DNA from: Thermohalobaculum xanthum
GTDB taxonomy: Bacteria > Pseudomonadota > Alphaproteobacteria > Rhodobacterales > Rhodobacteraceae
Length of the DNA: 64,000 nt
Assembly: GCF_016623495.1 (NCBI RefSeq)
Contig: NZ_JAEHHL010000010.1
Span: 1-64,000, forward strand
Reading direction: 5' to 3'
Below are positions 33,461-42,481 of the stretch, in pieces. A program made the translations under genes and the position numbers. Within the stretch, counting starts at the first letter, position 1, and every line of letters starts with the position of its first letter. The notes under the pieces are model-generated. The model was not told where the DNA came from. It worked only from the letters and a program-made list of their open reading frames with translations, and made no database searches.

Positions 33461-34501
33461 ATGGGCAAGACCGATCCGGGCCGTTTCTTCGAGGACTACC
33501 GCGTGGGCGAGGAGATCGTGCACGCCACGCCCCGCACGGTGACCGAGGGCGACCGCGCGCTCTACACCGCCCTCTATCCCAGCCGTTTCGCGCTCGCCTC
33601 GTCGGACGAGTTCGCCCGCGCCTGCGGCCTGCCGCGCGCACCCTTGGACGATCTCGCGGCTTTCCACGTCGTGTTCGGCAAGACCGTCCCCGACATCTCG
33701 CTGAACGCCGTGGCCAACCTGGGCTATGCCGAGGGGCGGTTCCTGCTGCCGGTCTACCCGGGCGACACGCTCAGCACTGTCTCCGAGGTGATCGGCCTGC
33801 GCGAGAACTCGAACGGGCGCACCGGCGTCGTCTGGGTGCGCTCGACCGGCTACAACCAGCGCGCCGAGGCGGTGATCCGCTACTGCCGCTGGGTCATGGT
33901 GAAGAAACGCGACGCGGCCTCGCCCGCCCCCGCGCCCGTCGTGCCCGACCTGGCCGGCGCCGTGCCGGCCGGCGACCTGGTGGTGCCTGCGGGACTCGAT
34001 TTCAGCGGCTATGACGCGCCGCTCGCGGGCTCGGCGCATTTCTGGGACGACTACGCGACGGGCGAGCGGATCGACCATGTCGACGGCGTGATGCTCGAAG
34101 AGGCCGAGCACATGATGGCCACGCGGCTCTGGCAGAACACCGCCAGGGTCCATTTCGACCCGGCGGCGCGCGCCGGCCAGCCCCGGCTGATCTATGGCGG
34201 GCACATCATCTCGCTGGCGCGCGGGCTCAGCTTCAACGGGCTTGGCAACGCGCAGCTGGTTGCGGCGATCAATGGCGGCGCGCACACGGCGCCCTGCTTC
34301 GCCGGCGACACGGTCTATGCCTGGTCCGAGGTGCTCGACAAGGCCGAGACCGCGACCCCCTCGGTCGGCGCGCTGCGGCTCAGGCTGGTGGCGGTCAAGA
34401 ACCGCCCGGCGCAGGACTTCCCGCTGCGCGCGCCCGACGGCAAGCATGCCGAGGGGGTGGTGCTCGATTTCGACTACTGGGTGCTGATGCCCCGCCGCTA
34501 A
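33461..34501 (+). CDS. mch: Mesaconyl-CoA hydratase (beta-methylmalyl-CoA dehydratase)
   Basis: A 346-aa double-hotdog MaoC-type hydratase starting MGKTDPGRFFEDYRVGEEI. It interconverts mesaconyl-C1-CoA and beta-methylmalyl-CoA in the ethylmalonyl-CoA pathway, which lets organisms lacking isocitrate lyase grow on acetate. The N-terminal MaoC domain covers about 10-145 and the C-terminal one about 180-340 (HFWDDYATGERIDHVDG). The length matches the R. sphaeroides enzyme. The other pathway enzymes (Ccr, Mcm, Mcd) are not in the window. Confidence 0.9.
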   Translation: MGKTDPGRFFEDYRVGEEIVHATPRTVTEGDRALYTALYPSRFALASSDEFARACGLPRAPLDDLAAFHVVFGKTVPDISLNAVANLGYAEGRFLLPVYPGDTLSTVSEVIGLRENSNGRTGVVWVRSTGYNQRAEAVIRYCRWVMVKKRDAASPAPAPVVPDLAGAVPAGDLVVPAGLDFSGYDAPLAGSAHFWDDYATGERIDHVDGVMLEEAEHMMATRLWQNTARVHFDPAARAGQPRLIYGGHIISLARGLSFNGLGNAQLVAAINGGAHTAPCFAGDTVYAWSEVLDKAETATPSVGALRLRLVAVKNRPAQDFPLRAPDGKHAEGVVLDFDYWVLMPRR

Positions 34502-34511
34502 GGACGTCCGC

Positions 34512-35039
34512 TCAGCCGCCGCGGCAGGCGGTGAAGGCCGCCGCCGCATCGCGCCGCGCGGCATTGTGATCGGCCATCAGCTTCTGGAACTCGAAGAGCC
34601 GCGTCACGACCTTGGCGAAGACCTCCTGCAGCTCGGCGCGTGACGGGTCGGCCTCCAGCGCCTCGCCCAGCGCCGCGATCCGCTCCATGCGCGCGGCATG
34701 GACGGGCTCGGCCATGTAGCCCTCCTCGTCCGCGTCGGACCAGGGAACGCCGCCCGCCTCGTCCGCGAAGGCCTCGGGGTGCGCGACGGTCAGATAGGCG
34801 ACACGGTCGAGCCGATCCTGCGCCAGCAGCACCTGGAGATCGCGCGAGCGCCCCGCCAGGGCGGCGTGGTCGGGCGCGACATCCGCGACGATCTCGACCA
34901 GCCCGTTCTCGAAGGCGATGCGCGTCTCGGTCTCGGCACGGGCCATCGTCAGCAGGCATTCCGCGCCGGTCTCCGCGAGCGCCGGGCCCGCGAGCAGCAC
35001 CGCCGCGCAGGCGGCACCACACAGGCGGCTCAGCGCCAC
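34512..35039 (-). CDS. Small secreted protein of unknown function, coupled to the ABC importer
   Basis: A 175-aa protein with a clean Sec signal peptide (VALSRLCGAACAAVLLAGPALA, cut before E23) when started at the GTG at 35039. The mature part is helical, with one Cys near each end (C28 and C172), which could form a disulfide. No known domain is recognised. The start overlaps the permease stop by 10 bases, so it is translated with the importer, in the place where the ATPase gene usually lies. It could be a periplasmic accessory protein or unrelated. Confidence 0.72.
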   Translation of the reverse strand: MALSRLCGAACAAVLLAGPALAETGAECLLTMARAETETRIAFENGLVEIVADVAPDHAALAGRSRDLQVLLAQDRLDRVAYLTVAHPEAFADEAGGVPWSDADEEGYMAEPVHAARMERIAALGEALEADPSRAELQEVFAKVVTRLFEFQKLMADHNAARRDAAAAFTACRGG

Positions 35040-35821
35040 GCCACCCCGCCGATCCCCGCGATCCCCGGCGCACCGGCGCCCTTGGGCTTGGCCGTGCGGA
35101 TGTTGAGGTGGCGCAGGTAGCGCCGCTCGACCAGCCGGAAGACCCAGACGACCGCGAATGTGATCGCCATGTAGAGCGCGGCCGAGGTGAGAAAGCCCTC
35201 GTAGGCCACGTAATGCCGCGCGTTCAGCGTGCGCCCGGCGCCGAGGATGTCCTGGATCGTGATCACGCTGGCCACGACCGAGCCGTGCAGCATGAACACG
35301 ATCTCGTTGCCGTATTGCGGCAGCGCGCGCCGCAGCGCCGAGGGCAGCAGCACCAGCCGCGTCACCTGCGAGGGGTTGAGCCCAAGCGACTTCGCCCCCT
35401 CGAGCTCGCCCTCGGGCACGACCGCAAGGCCGCCGCGCAGGATCTCGGCCTGATAGGCGCCCGAGTTGAGCGAGAAGGCGATCAGCGCGCACCACCAGGC
35501 GGATTTCAGCGAGGGCCAGACCGCGCCCAGCCAGGTGCCGTCTAGGAAGCCCGGCGCGCCCCACAGGAAGCTCGACCGCACCCAGTCGAACTGGCTCAGC
35601 CCGTAATAGATGAGGTAGGTCTGCACCAGCAGCGGCGTGCCCCGGAAGACGTAGACATAGGCGCCCCAGACCCGGTGGAAGCGCCCCTTGTGATGCAGCG
35701 ACAGCGCCGCCGGCAGGGCGATCACGAAGCCCAGCGACAGCGCGAGCACGGTCAGATGCAGCGTGATCCACACGCCCTTGGCGAACAGCGGCCAGGCCTC
35801 GAGGATGATCTCGAAATTCAT
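35030..35821 (-). CDS. Polar amino-acid ABC transporter permease (HisM/ArtM type)
   Basis: A 263-aa inner-membrane permease with about five helices and the EAA loop AYQAEILRGGLAVVPEGELE followed by AAKSLG-type residues (here EGAKSLGLNPSQ). This His/Glu/Gln/Arg/opine family loop contacts the ATPase. It overlaps the preceding permease gene by 4 bases (ATGA), and the two form the heterodimeric channel. It contains an unusual insert (FLWGAPGFLDGTWLGAVWPSLK) between helices. Confidence 0.92.
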   Translation of the reverse strand: MNFEIILEAWPLFAKGVWITLHLTVLALSLGFVIALPAALSLHHKGRFHRVWGAYVYVFRGTPLLVQTYLIYYGLSQFDWVRSSFLWGAPGFLDGTWLGAVWPSLKSAWWCALIAFSLNSGAYQAEILRGGLAVVPEGELEGAKSLGLNPSQVTRLVLLPSALRRALPQYGNEIVFMLHGSVVASVITIQDILGAGRTLNARHYVAYEGFLTSAALYMAITFAVVWVFRLVERRYLRHLNIRTAKPKGAGAPGIAGIGGVAWR

Positions 35822-36501
35822 GCCGTGATGCCCTTGCTCACCCGGCGATCGACCTGCCTCAGCCCCCAGTTCGAGGCGGCGGTGATCGCGAGGTAGACCA
35901 GGATCACGGCGGTGAAAAACAGGAAGGGCTCGCGCGTTGACTTGCCGGCCTTGTCGGCAAGGCCCACCAGGTCCTCGAGCCCGATGACCGAGACCACGGC
36001 GGTGGACTTGACCAGCACCATCCAGACATTGCCGTAGCCGGGCAGCGCGTGGCGCAACAGTTGCGGCAGCGTCACCAGCCGCAGGGTCTGGCCACGGTTG
36101 AGGCCCAGCGCATAGGCGGCTTCGGGCTGCCCCTTCGGCACGCTCAGATAAGCGCCGCGGAAGGTCTCGGTCAGGTAGGCGCCGTAGATGAAGCCGATCG
36201 AGACGACGCCCGACCAGAACTTCGACACCTCGATGTAGTCGAGGTCGAGGCCGCGGCCGATATCGTTCACCAGCCGTTGGCCGCCGAAATAGATCAGCAG
36301 GATCAGCACGAGGTCGGGCACACCGCGCACGATGGTGGTGTAGATCCCGGCCACGCCCGTGGGCAGCATCCCGCCCGAGAGCTTGGCGATCGCGCCGAGC
36401 GCGCCCAGGAACGTGGCCAAGACCAGTGACAGGACGGCCACCGATATCGTGACGAGGGTTCCCTGCCCCAGCAGCGGCGCATATGCGATCAGCGTTTCCA
36501 G
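35818..36501 (-). CDS. Polar amino-acid ABC transporter permease (HisQ type), probable CTG start
   Basis: A permease with the EAA loop AYLTETFRGAYLSVPKGQPEA. The first ATG/GTG start (GTG at 36441) gives 207 aa and cuts off part of the first membrane helix. Twenty more codons are open upstream to a CTG at 36501; they read LETLIAYAPLLGQGTLVTIS, exactly the N-terminal pattern of HisQ homologues (YxPLLxxGTxxT). The CTG has a near-perfect ribosome site (GGGGAGG) seven bases before it. An in-frame stop lies seven codons further up and no other usual start exists. The full protein would be 227 aa, the family's normal length. Confidence 0.85.
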   Translation of the reverse strand: METLIAYAPLLGQGTLVTISVAVLSLVLATFLGALGAIAKLSGGMLPTGVAGIYTTIVRGVPDLVLILLIYFGGQRLVNDIGRGLDLDYIEVSKFWSGVVSIGFIYGAYLTETFRGAYLSVPKGQPEAAYALGLNRGQTLRLVTLPQLLRHALPGYGNVWMVLVKSTAVVSVIGLEDLVGLADKAGKSTREPFLFFTAVILVYLAITAASNWGLRQVDRRVSKGITA

Positions 36502-36566
36502 GCGGCGACCTCCCCGTGGTCACAGGGCCGGGCGGCATGCCGCCCGGCCGGTCCCGGCGACGGCCC

Positions 36567-37325
36567 TCAGGCGCCGTAGAGGTCGAAGTCGAAGTACTTG
36601 TCGTTGATCGTCTTGTACTCGCCCGAGGCGCGGATCGCGTCGATCGCCGCATTGAGCGCGGCCTTCAGGTCGCCGTCCGACTTGCGCACGCCGATGCCCG
36701 CGCCCTCGCCATGGTATTTCGGGATCGAGTAGTCCTTGCCGAAGAAGGCATAGCCCTTGCCGTTCTCGGTCTTGAGGAAGCCGTCATCCATCGCGACCGA
36801 GTCGGCGATCACCGCGTCGATGCGGCCGGCCTGGAGGTCGAGATAGGCCTCGTCCTGGGTGCCGTAGAGCTTGAGCTCGACATCCGGGAACTCGCCTTCC
36901 ATGAAGTCCTGGTGGATCGTGCCGCGCTGCACGCCCACGACCTTGCCCTTCAGCCCCTCGGGCGTGTCGACCAGGCCGGCATCGGCCTTGGAGATGAACT
37001 TGGCCGGGGTCTGGTAGTACTTGTTGGTGAAGTCGATGACCTTCATCCGGTCCTCGGTGATCGACATCGACGCGACGATGGCGTCGCACTTGCCCTCGAT
37101 CAGCGCGGGGATGATGCCGTCCCACTCGGTCTTGACCATTTCGCAGCTCTTGCCCATCGAGGCGCAGAGCGCGTTGGCGATGTCGATGTCGAAGCCCACG
37201 ATGTCGCCCGAGGCGGTGGTTTCCGAGAACGGCGGGTAGGCGCCCTCGACGCAGATCTTCAGATCGGCCGCGGCGGCCGTTGTGGCGAACCCCGCCAGTG
37301 CGGCGGCGAGCACGAGACGCTTCAT
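36567..37325 (-). CDS. Periplasmic polar amino-acid-binding protein of an ABC importer
   Basis: A 252-aa type 2 periplasmic binding protein (SBP_bac_3). A signal peptide (MKRLVLAAALAGFATTAAAA) is followed by the family signature ICVEGAYPPFSETTASGDIVGFDIDIANALC, and DLQAGRIDAVIADSVAMDDGFL later. It probably binds Arg, His, Lys, Glu or an opine. The start at 37325 is preferred over an upstream frame that runs through the promoter. It leads the operon with two permeases; no ATPase gene follows. Confidence 0.93.
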   Translation of the reverse strand: MKRLVLAAALAGFATTAAAADLKICVEGAYPPFSETTASGDIVGFDIDIANALCASMGKSCEMVKTEWDGIIPALIEGKCDAIVASMSITEDRMKVIDFTNKYYQTPAKFISKADAGLVDTPEGLKGKVVGVQRGTIHQDFMEGEFPDVELKLYGTQDEAYLDLQAGRIDAVIADSVAMDDGFLKTENGKGYAFFGKDYSIPKYHGEGAGIGVRKSDGDLKAALNAAIDAIRASGEYKTINDKYFDFDLYGA

Positions 37326-37379
37326 TGTTGTGACCTCTCCCTGCGGGATTGTTTTCAGCAGAATTTTTTCTCTGCGGCG

Positions 37380-37439
37380 ATATTGGACAGCCGCGCGCGC
37401 GGGCGTCAACTACCGTAACACTTCCTGACGCAACGTCAG
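37380..37439 (-). promoter_or_regulatory. Promoter of the amino-acid importer with an upstream dyad
   Basis: On the minus strand TTGACG (37404-37409) and CAATAT (37380-37385) are 18 bases apart, about 55 bases before the binding-protein start. Just upstream of the -35 box is the inverted repeat CTGACG-CAA-CGTCAG (37425-37439), a likely activator or repressor site. Confidence 0.6.
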
Positions 37440-37555
37440 TCCGGCCCCGGGGTCCGCCCCGCGGCGGCGGCGGCGCGGCAATCTTGTCCTTGTGCATCGC
37501 CGGGCGCCGTGGATCACTGGCACGATCAGCATGGCCGCGCGGCGGGAGGCAGGCG

Positions 37556-38878
37556 CTGGATATCGATACCCTCATCGACACGATCTACGCGACGGTGCCG
37601 CGCGCGCAGAACGCGCTTTCCGAGTTCGCGCAGCCCTGGCGGCTCTACCAGATCGCCATTCTCGCGCTCGCCTTCCTGATCGCCCATGTCGCCAGCCGGA
37701 TGATCGAGCCTCGGCTCGAGGCGCGCATCCGCGCCATGGAAGCGGTGCCGCGGCAGCGGATGCGCTTCTTCGTGACGGTCCTGCGCCGGCTGCGCCCGAT
37801 CATCTTCATCGTGCTGGCCTGGATCGCGGTCTTCGCGCTCAGGGCGACCACCTGGCCCAGCCGCAGCTACCTCGTGGCGCTGGTTGCCTCGCTGGTGCTG
37901 GCCTGGGTGCTGGTCGGCATCTGCGGGCGGCTGATCCGGAACCGGGTGCTGCGCGCAATGATCACCTGGAGCGCATGGGCCTTCGCGAGCCTCGCCATCC
38001 TCGGCCAGCTCGACACCGCGGCCGATATGCTCGACGCGGCCGCGATCAGCATCGGCGACCTGCGCATCTCGCTCCTCATGGTGCTCAAGGGCGCGGTCAC
38101 CGTCGCGCTGCTCTTCGCCGGTGCGGGCCTGCTGTCGAACGCCGCCGAGCGGCGGATCCGCGCGGTCGAGGACATCACGCCCGCCTCGAAGGTCCTGGCC
38201 GACAAGGCGATCAGGCTCTTTCTCTACGGCGTCGCGCTGTTCATTGGGCTGCAATCGGTCGGGTTCGACCTGACCAGCCTGACGGTGCTGTCGGGCGCGG
38301 TCGGGCTCGGCATCGGCTTCGGCCTGCAGAAGGTGGTCTCGAACCTCATCTCGGGCGTGATCCTGCTGCTCGACAAGTCGATCAAGCCCGGCGACGTGAT
38401 CTCGCTCGGCGACACCTTCGGCTGGATCTCCGAGCTGGGCGCACGCTACGTCGCCGTCGTCACCCGCGACGGGCGCGAGTACCTGATCCCGAACGAGGAC
38501 CTGATCACCGGCCAGGTGGTGAACTGGTCGCATTCATCCGACCTCGTGCGCATCGACCTGAAGTTCGGCGTGGCCTACTCGTCGGACCCCCATGCCGTGC
38601 GCCGTCTTGCCCGCGAGGCGGCGGCGACGGTCAGGCGCGTGGTCGGCGATCCCGCGCCGGTCTGCCACATCACCGGCTTCGGCGACTCGTCGGTCGATTT
38701 CATCCTGCGCTTCTGGATCCGCGACCCGATCGGCGGGATCACCAATGTCCGGGGCGACGTCTTTCTCGCGCTGTGGGACGCGTTCAAGGCCGCGGGCGTC
38801 GAGATCCCCTTCCCCCGTCGCGATGTCACCATCCTTGGCGGCGACCGCCCGGCCGGGACCGGGGCCGGCGCAGGCTGA
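37556..38878 (+). CDS. MscS-type mechanosensitive channel (probable CTG start)
   Basis: A membrane channel of the MscS family that opens on membrane tension. Several N-terminal helices (from LYQIAILALAFLIAHVASR) precede the pore helix and beta domain: VGLGIGFGLQKVVSNLISG, then LLDKSIKPGDVISLGDTFG and LIPNEDLITGQVVNWSH. No ATG or GTG starts the frame near the first helix. The best start is a CTG at 37556 with GGGAGG six bases before it, giving 440 aa; TTG codons near 37485 are the alternative. The frame stays open to 37349, but that part overlaps the divergent promoter. Confidence 0.82.
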   Translation: MDIDTLIDTIYATVPRAQNALSEFAQPWRLYQIAILALAFLIAHVASRMIEPRLEARIRAMEAVPRQRMRFFVTVLRRLRPIIFIVLAWIAVFALRATTWPSRSYLVALVASLVLAWVLVGICGRLIRNRVLRAMITWSAWAFASLAILGQLDTAADMLDAAAISIGDLRISLLMVLKGAVTVALLFAGAGLLSNAAERRIRAVEDITPASKVLADKAIRLFLYGVALFIGLQSVGFDLTSLTVLSGAVGLGIGFGLQKVVSNLISGVILLLDKSIKPGDVISLGDTFGWISELGARYVAVVTRDGREYLIPNEDLITGQVVNWSHSSDLVRIDLKFGVAYSSDPHAVRRLAREAAATVRRVVGDPAPVCHITGFGDSSVDFILRFWIRDPIGGITNVRGDVFLALWDAFKAAGVEIPFPRRDVTILGGDRPAGTGAGAG

Positions 38879-38951
38879 TCGCGTGCCGATCACGTGCGCG
38901 CGAGCGGCGGGTGCAATGCACGCGTTTTTCGCATCTGCGTCATTTTCACGT

Positions 38952-38980
38952 TTGAATGCGACGGTCTCGGCTCGTATGAC
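38952..38980 (+). promoter_or_regulatory. Promoter of the sdh operon
   Basis: TTGAAT (38952-38957) and TATGAC (38975-38980) are exactly 17 bases apart, 40 bases before sdhC and inside an A/T-richer stretch (38925-38995). Confidence 0.6.
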
Positions 38981-39018
38981 AGGGCAATTACCAGAGGCAC
39001 GAAAGCCTGGGGGACGAC

Positions 39019-39402
39019 ATGGCAGACGTGAACAGGGGCAGCCGCCCCCTTTCGCCGCATCTTCAGATCTACCGTCCGCAAATCACCAGCGTGATGTCGA
39101 TCCTGCACCGCATCACGGGCGTTGCGCTCACCTTCGGCGCGGTGCTGGTCGTGTGGTGGTTCCTCGCGGCGGCCAGCGGGCCGGGCTACTTCGCATTCGT
39201 CGACGGGCTGCTGACCTCGTGGATCGGCACGCTGATCATGATCGGCTCGCTCTGGGCGCTCTGCTACCATCTGTGCAACGGCATCCGCCACCTGTGGTGG
39301 GACACCGGCCGCGGCTTCGAGCTCGACGCGGTCACCCGCTCGGGGCAGATCGCCACCGGCGCGTCGGTCGTGCTGACGCTGATCGTCCTGATCCTGGCGT
39401 GA
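39019..39402 (+). CDS. sdhC: Succinate dehydrogenase cytochrome b556 subunit
   Basis: A 127-aa membrane anchor of complex II with three helices. The quinone-site motif RPLSPHLQIYRPQITSVMSI begins the protein and SILHRITG contains the conserved Ser/His pair. The heme b His is in LCYHLCNGIRHLWWD (near residue 85). It anchors SdhAB and passes electrons to ubiquinone. First gene of sdhC-D-A-(methyltransferase)-B. Confidence 0.95.
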   Translation: MADVNRGSRPLSPHLQIYRPQITSVMSILHRITGVALTFGAVLVVWWFLAAASGPGYFAFVDGLLTSWIGTLIMIGSLWALCYHLCNGIRHLWWDTGRGFELDAVTRSGQIATGASVVLTLIVLILA

Positions 39403-39415
39403 GGGGGAACGGATC

Positions 39416-39796
39416 ATGAGCTTCAAGACACCCCGCGCGCTGGCCACCGGCCTCGGCACCGCCCATTCGGGCACGCATCACTGGTGGGTGCAGCGCCTGT
39501 CGTCGATCGCGCTGATCCCGCTCAGCGTGCTCTTCGTCATCCCCTTCGCGGGTGCGCTGGGCCAGGGGCACGAGGCGGTGATCGCCCTCTACTCGAACCC
39601 CTTCCACGCGATCGTCGCCATCCTGACGATCGCGGTCGCCTTCCAGCACCTTCACCAGGGCTTGCAGGTCGTCATCCAGGACTATGTGCATCACAAGGGA
39701 TGGCTGACCGCGGCGCTGACCGGCGCCTGGATGCTCAGCGGCGCGGCCGGCCTTGCCGGCGTCTTCGCCGTGCTCAAGATCGCCTTCGCCGGCTGA
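39416..39796 (+). CDS. sdhD: Succinate dehydrogenase membrane anchor subunit
   Basis: A 126-aa three-helix anchor of complex II. The N-terminal [20 protein letters not shown], with the conserved W-x-x-Q-R, and [18 protein letters not shown] (heme ligand His and quinone-site Asp-Tyr pair) are diagnostic. It follows sdhC by 13 bases. Confidence 0.95.
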   Translation: MSFKTPRALATGLGTAHSGTHHWWVQRLSSIALIPLSVLFVIPFAGALGQGHEAVIALYSNPFHAIVAILTIAVAFQHLHQGLQVVIQDYVHHKGWLTAALTGAWMLSGAAGLAGVFAVLKIAFAG

Positions 39797-39842
39797 CGGC
39801 GCCCTCCGCGCCACCCCGGAGCTGAGAGAAAGACGGACGAGA

Positions 39843-41651
39843 ATGGCCGCTTACACTTTCATCGATCACAAATACGATGTCGTCGTCGTCGGCGCCGGCG
39901 GGGCGGGCCTGCGCGCCACCCTCGGCATGGCCGAGCAGGGGCTCAAGACCGCCTGCATCACCAAGGTCTTCCCGACCCGCAGCCACACCGTGGCGGCGCA
40001 GGGCGGCATCGCCGCCTCGCTTGCCAACATGGGCCCCGACAACTGGCAGTGGCACATGTACGACACCGTCAAGGGCTCGGACTGGCTGGGCGACGCCGAC
40101 GCGATGGAATACCTCGCGCGCGAGGCGCCGAAGGCGGTCTACGAGCTCGAGCATTACGGCGTGCCGTTCTCGCGCACCGAGGAAGGCAAGATCTACCAGC
40201 GCCCCTTCGGCGGCCACACGACCGAGTTCGGCGAGGGTCCGCCGGTGCAGCGCACCTGCGCCGCCGCCGACCGCACGGGGCATGCGATCCTGCACACGCT
40301 CTACGGCCAGTCGCTCAAGAACAACGCCGAGTTCTTCATCGAGTATTTCGCCACCGACCTCGTGATGTCCGAGGACGGCCAGTGCCAGGGCGTGATCGCC
40401 TGGAAGCTCGACGACGGCACGATCCACCGCTTCGCCGCCAAGATGGTCGTGCTGGCGACCGGCGGCTATGGCCGGGCCTATTTCTCGGCGACCTCGGCGC
40501 ATACCTGCACCGGCGACGGCGGCGGCATGATCGCCCGCGCGGGCCTGCCGCTCCAGGACATGGAGTTCGTGCAGTTCCACCCGACCGGCATCTACGGCGC
40601 CGGCTGCCTGATCACCGAGGGCGCGCGCGGCGAGGGCGGCTATCTCACCAACTCGAAGGGCGAGCGCTTCATGGAGCGCTATGCGCCGACCTACAAGGAT
40701 CTTGCCTCGCGCGACGTGGTCTCGCGCTGCATGACCATCGAGATCCGCGAGGGCCGGGGCGTCGGCAAGGATGGCGACCACATCCACCTGCACCTCAACC
40801 ACCTGCCGCCCGAGGTGCTCAAGCTGCGCCTGCCGGGCATCTCGGAATCGGCGCGCATCTTCTCGGGCGTCGACGTGACCATGGAGCCGATCCCGGTGCT
40901 TCCGACCGTCCATTACAACATGGGCGGCGTGCCGACGAACTACTGGGGCGAGGTGCTGAACCCGACCGCGGACGAGCCCGACCGCATCGCGCCCGGCCTG
41001 ATGGCGGTCGGCGAGGCAGGCTGCGCCAGCGTCCACGGCGCCAACCGGCTGGGCTCGAACTCGCTGATCGACCTCGTGGTCTTCGGCCGTGCCGCGGCCA
41101 TCCGGGCGGGCCAGGTGATCGACCGCGAGGCGCCGGTGCCGGAGCTCAATGCCGCCTCGGTCGACAAGGCGATGAGCCGCTTCGACCGGCTGCGCCACGC
41201 CAACGGCGCCGCCCCCACGGCGGAGCTGCGGCTCAAGCTGCAAAAGGCGATGCAGGAGGATGCGGCCGTCTTCCGCACCTCCGAGACGCTCAAGCAGGGC
41301 TGCGAGCGGGTCTCGGCCATCTGGCAGGAGGCCGCCGATGTCCGGGTGACCGACCGATCGATGATCTGGAACTCGGACCTGATGGAGACGCTCGAGCTCG
41401 AGAACCTCCTGCCCAACGCCATCACCACGGTCTACTCGGCCGAGGCGCGCCAGGAGAGCCGCGGCGCCCACGCGCACGAGGACTTCCCTGACCGCGACGA
41501 CAAGAACTGGCGCAAGCACACGCTGGCCTGGGTCGACGACGCCGGCGCCGTGACGCTGGCCTACCGCCCGGTCCATGTCGACCCGCTGACGCCCGAGGAC
41601 AGCGGCGGCATCCCGCTCAAGAAGATCGCGCCCAAGGCGCGCGTCTACTGA
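39843..41651 (+). CDS. sdhA: Succinate dehydrogenase flavoprotein subunit
   Basis: A 602-aa flavoprotein that oxidises succinate to fumarate. FAD loop VVGAGGAGL near residue 16, covalent FAD His48 in [12 protein letters not shown], substrate-site [15 protein letters not shown] and the active-site Arg region RGEGG, and [11 protein letters not shown] near residue 400. The ATG at 39843 gives the family's length. The next gene is not sdhB but a methyltransferase. Confidence 0.97.
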   Translation: MAAYTFIDHKYDVVVVGAGGAGLRATLGMAEQGLKTACITKVFPTRSHTVAAQGGIAASLANMGPDNWQWHMYDTVKGSDWLGDADAMEYLAREAPKAVYELEHYGVPFSRTEEGKIYQRPFGGHTTEFGEGPPVQRTCAAADRTGHAILHTLYGQSLKNNAEFFIEYFATDLVMSEDGQCQGVIAWKLDDGTIHRFAAKMVVLATGGYGRAYFSATSAHTCTGDGGGMIARAGLPLQDMEFVQFHPTGIYGAGCLITEGARGEGGYLTNSKGERFMERYAPTYKDLASRDVVSRCMTIEIREGRGVGKDGDHIHLHLNHLPPEVLKLRLPGISESARIFSGVDVTMEPIPVLPTVHYNMGGVPTNYWGEVLNPTADEPDRIAPGLMAVGEAGCASVHGANRLGSNSLIDLVVFGRAAAIRAGQVIDREAPVPELNAASVDKAMSRFDRLRHANGAAPTAELRLKLQKAMQEDAAVFRTSETLKQGCERVSAIWQEAADVRVTDRSMIWNSDLMETLELENLLPNAITTVYSAEARQESRGAHAHEDFPDRDDKNWRKHTLAWVDDAGAVTLAYRPVHVDPLTPEDSGGIPLKKIAPKARVY

Positions 41652-41696
41652 GGCGATGGGCGCGCGGCACGAGCATCCGGCCGGGGGACGAGGACG

Positions 41697-42446
41697 ATGA
41701 GCCTCGTCGCACCAGTCGTGTCCGCTCCCGGCGCGCGCTCGGCCGAGGAGATCGCCGCCCTGCACCGCCACCGGGTGGACAAGGCGGTGGCATGGTTCCG
41801 CGAGGCCGCCGAGGGCAGGACACCCCGGCTCTGCCCGATCTGCGGCTATCGCGGCGCCTTCTCGCCCGTCCGCTTCAAGACCGAGACCTGGTGTCCCTCC
41901 TGCGACTCGCGCCCGCGCCACCGGCTGCTCAAGCTCTGGATGGAGCGCGAGATGCGGCTCGCGCCCGGCGCCGAGGTGATCCACTTCGCGGCCGAGCCCT
42001 GGGTGCGCGGCTGGCTCGAGGACAGGGGCGCGCACTACCGCACCGCCGACATCAACGACAAGTTCGAGCTGCAGCTCGACATCACCGCGATGGACCTGCC
42101 CGACGCCTCGGCCGACATGATCATCGCGAACCACGTGCTCGAGCATGTCGACGACGCGAGGGCGCTGTCCGAGATGCACCGCGTCCTGCGGCCGGGTGGC
42201 CAGGCGGTCATCACGGTGCCGATGATCGAGGGCTGGACCGAGACCTACGAGGCCCCCGGCCTCGACGAGCCCGGGCGGCGCCTGCGCTATGGCGACCCGG
42301 ACCACCTGCGATTCTACGGGCGCGACATCCGCGACCGCATCCGCCGGGCGGGGTTCGACCTCGCCGAGTTCCCGGCCGTCGAGCCGGACGTATCCACCCA
42401 CGCCCTGCAACGGGGCGAACGCATCTTCACAGGCACGAAGCTCTGA
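41697..42446 (+). CDS. SAM-dependent methyltransferase with N-terminal zinc ribbon, inside the sdh operon
   Basis: A 249-aa class I methyltransferase. A Cys4 zinc ribbon (LCPICG near residue 45 and WCPSCDSRPRHR near 67) precedes a Methyltransf_11 domain with DITAMDLPDASADMIIANHV, LEHVDDARALSEMHRVLRPG and a C-terminal DHLRFYGRDI element. Such CPxCG plus methyltransferase proteins often act in cell-surface glycan or nucleotide-sugar loci; the substrate here is unknown. It sits between sdhA and sdhB with 45- and 35-base gaps on the same strand, so it is co-expressed with complex II. Confidence 0.85.
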   Translation: MSLVAPVVSAPGARSAEEIAALHRHRVDKAVAWFREAAEGRTPRLCPICGYRGAFSPVRFKTETWCPSCDSRPRHRLLKLWMEREMRLAPGAEVIHFAAEPWVRGWLEDRGAHYRTADINDKFELQLDITAMDLPDASADMIIANHVLEHVDDARALSEMHRVLRPGGQAVITVPMIEGWTETYEAPGLDEPGRRLRYGDPDHLRFYGRDIRDRIRRAGFDLAEFPAVEPDVSTHALQRGERIFTGTKL

Positions 42447-42481
42447 CGTCGTGACGCACGGCCAACGGAGAAGAGGACGAC

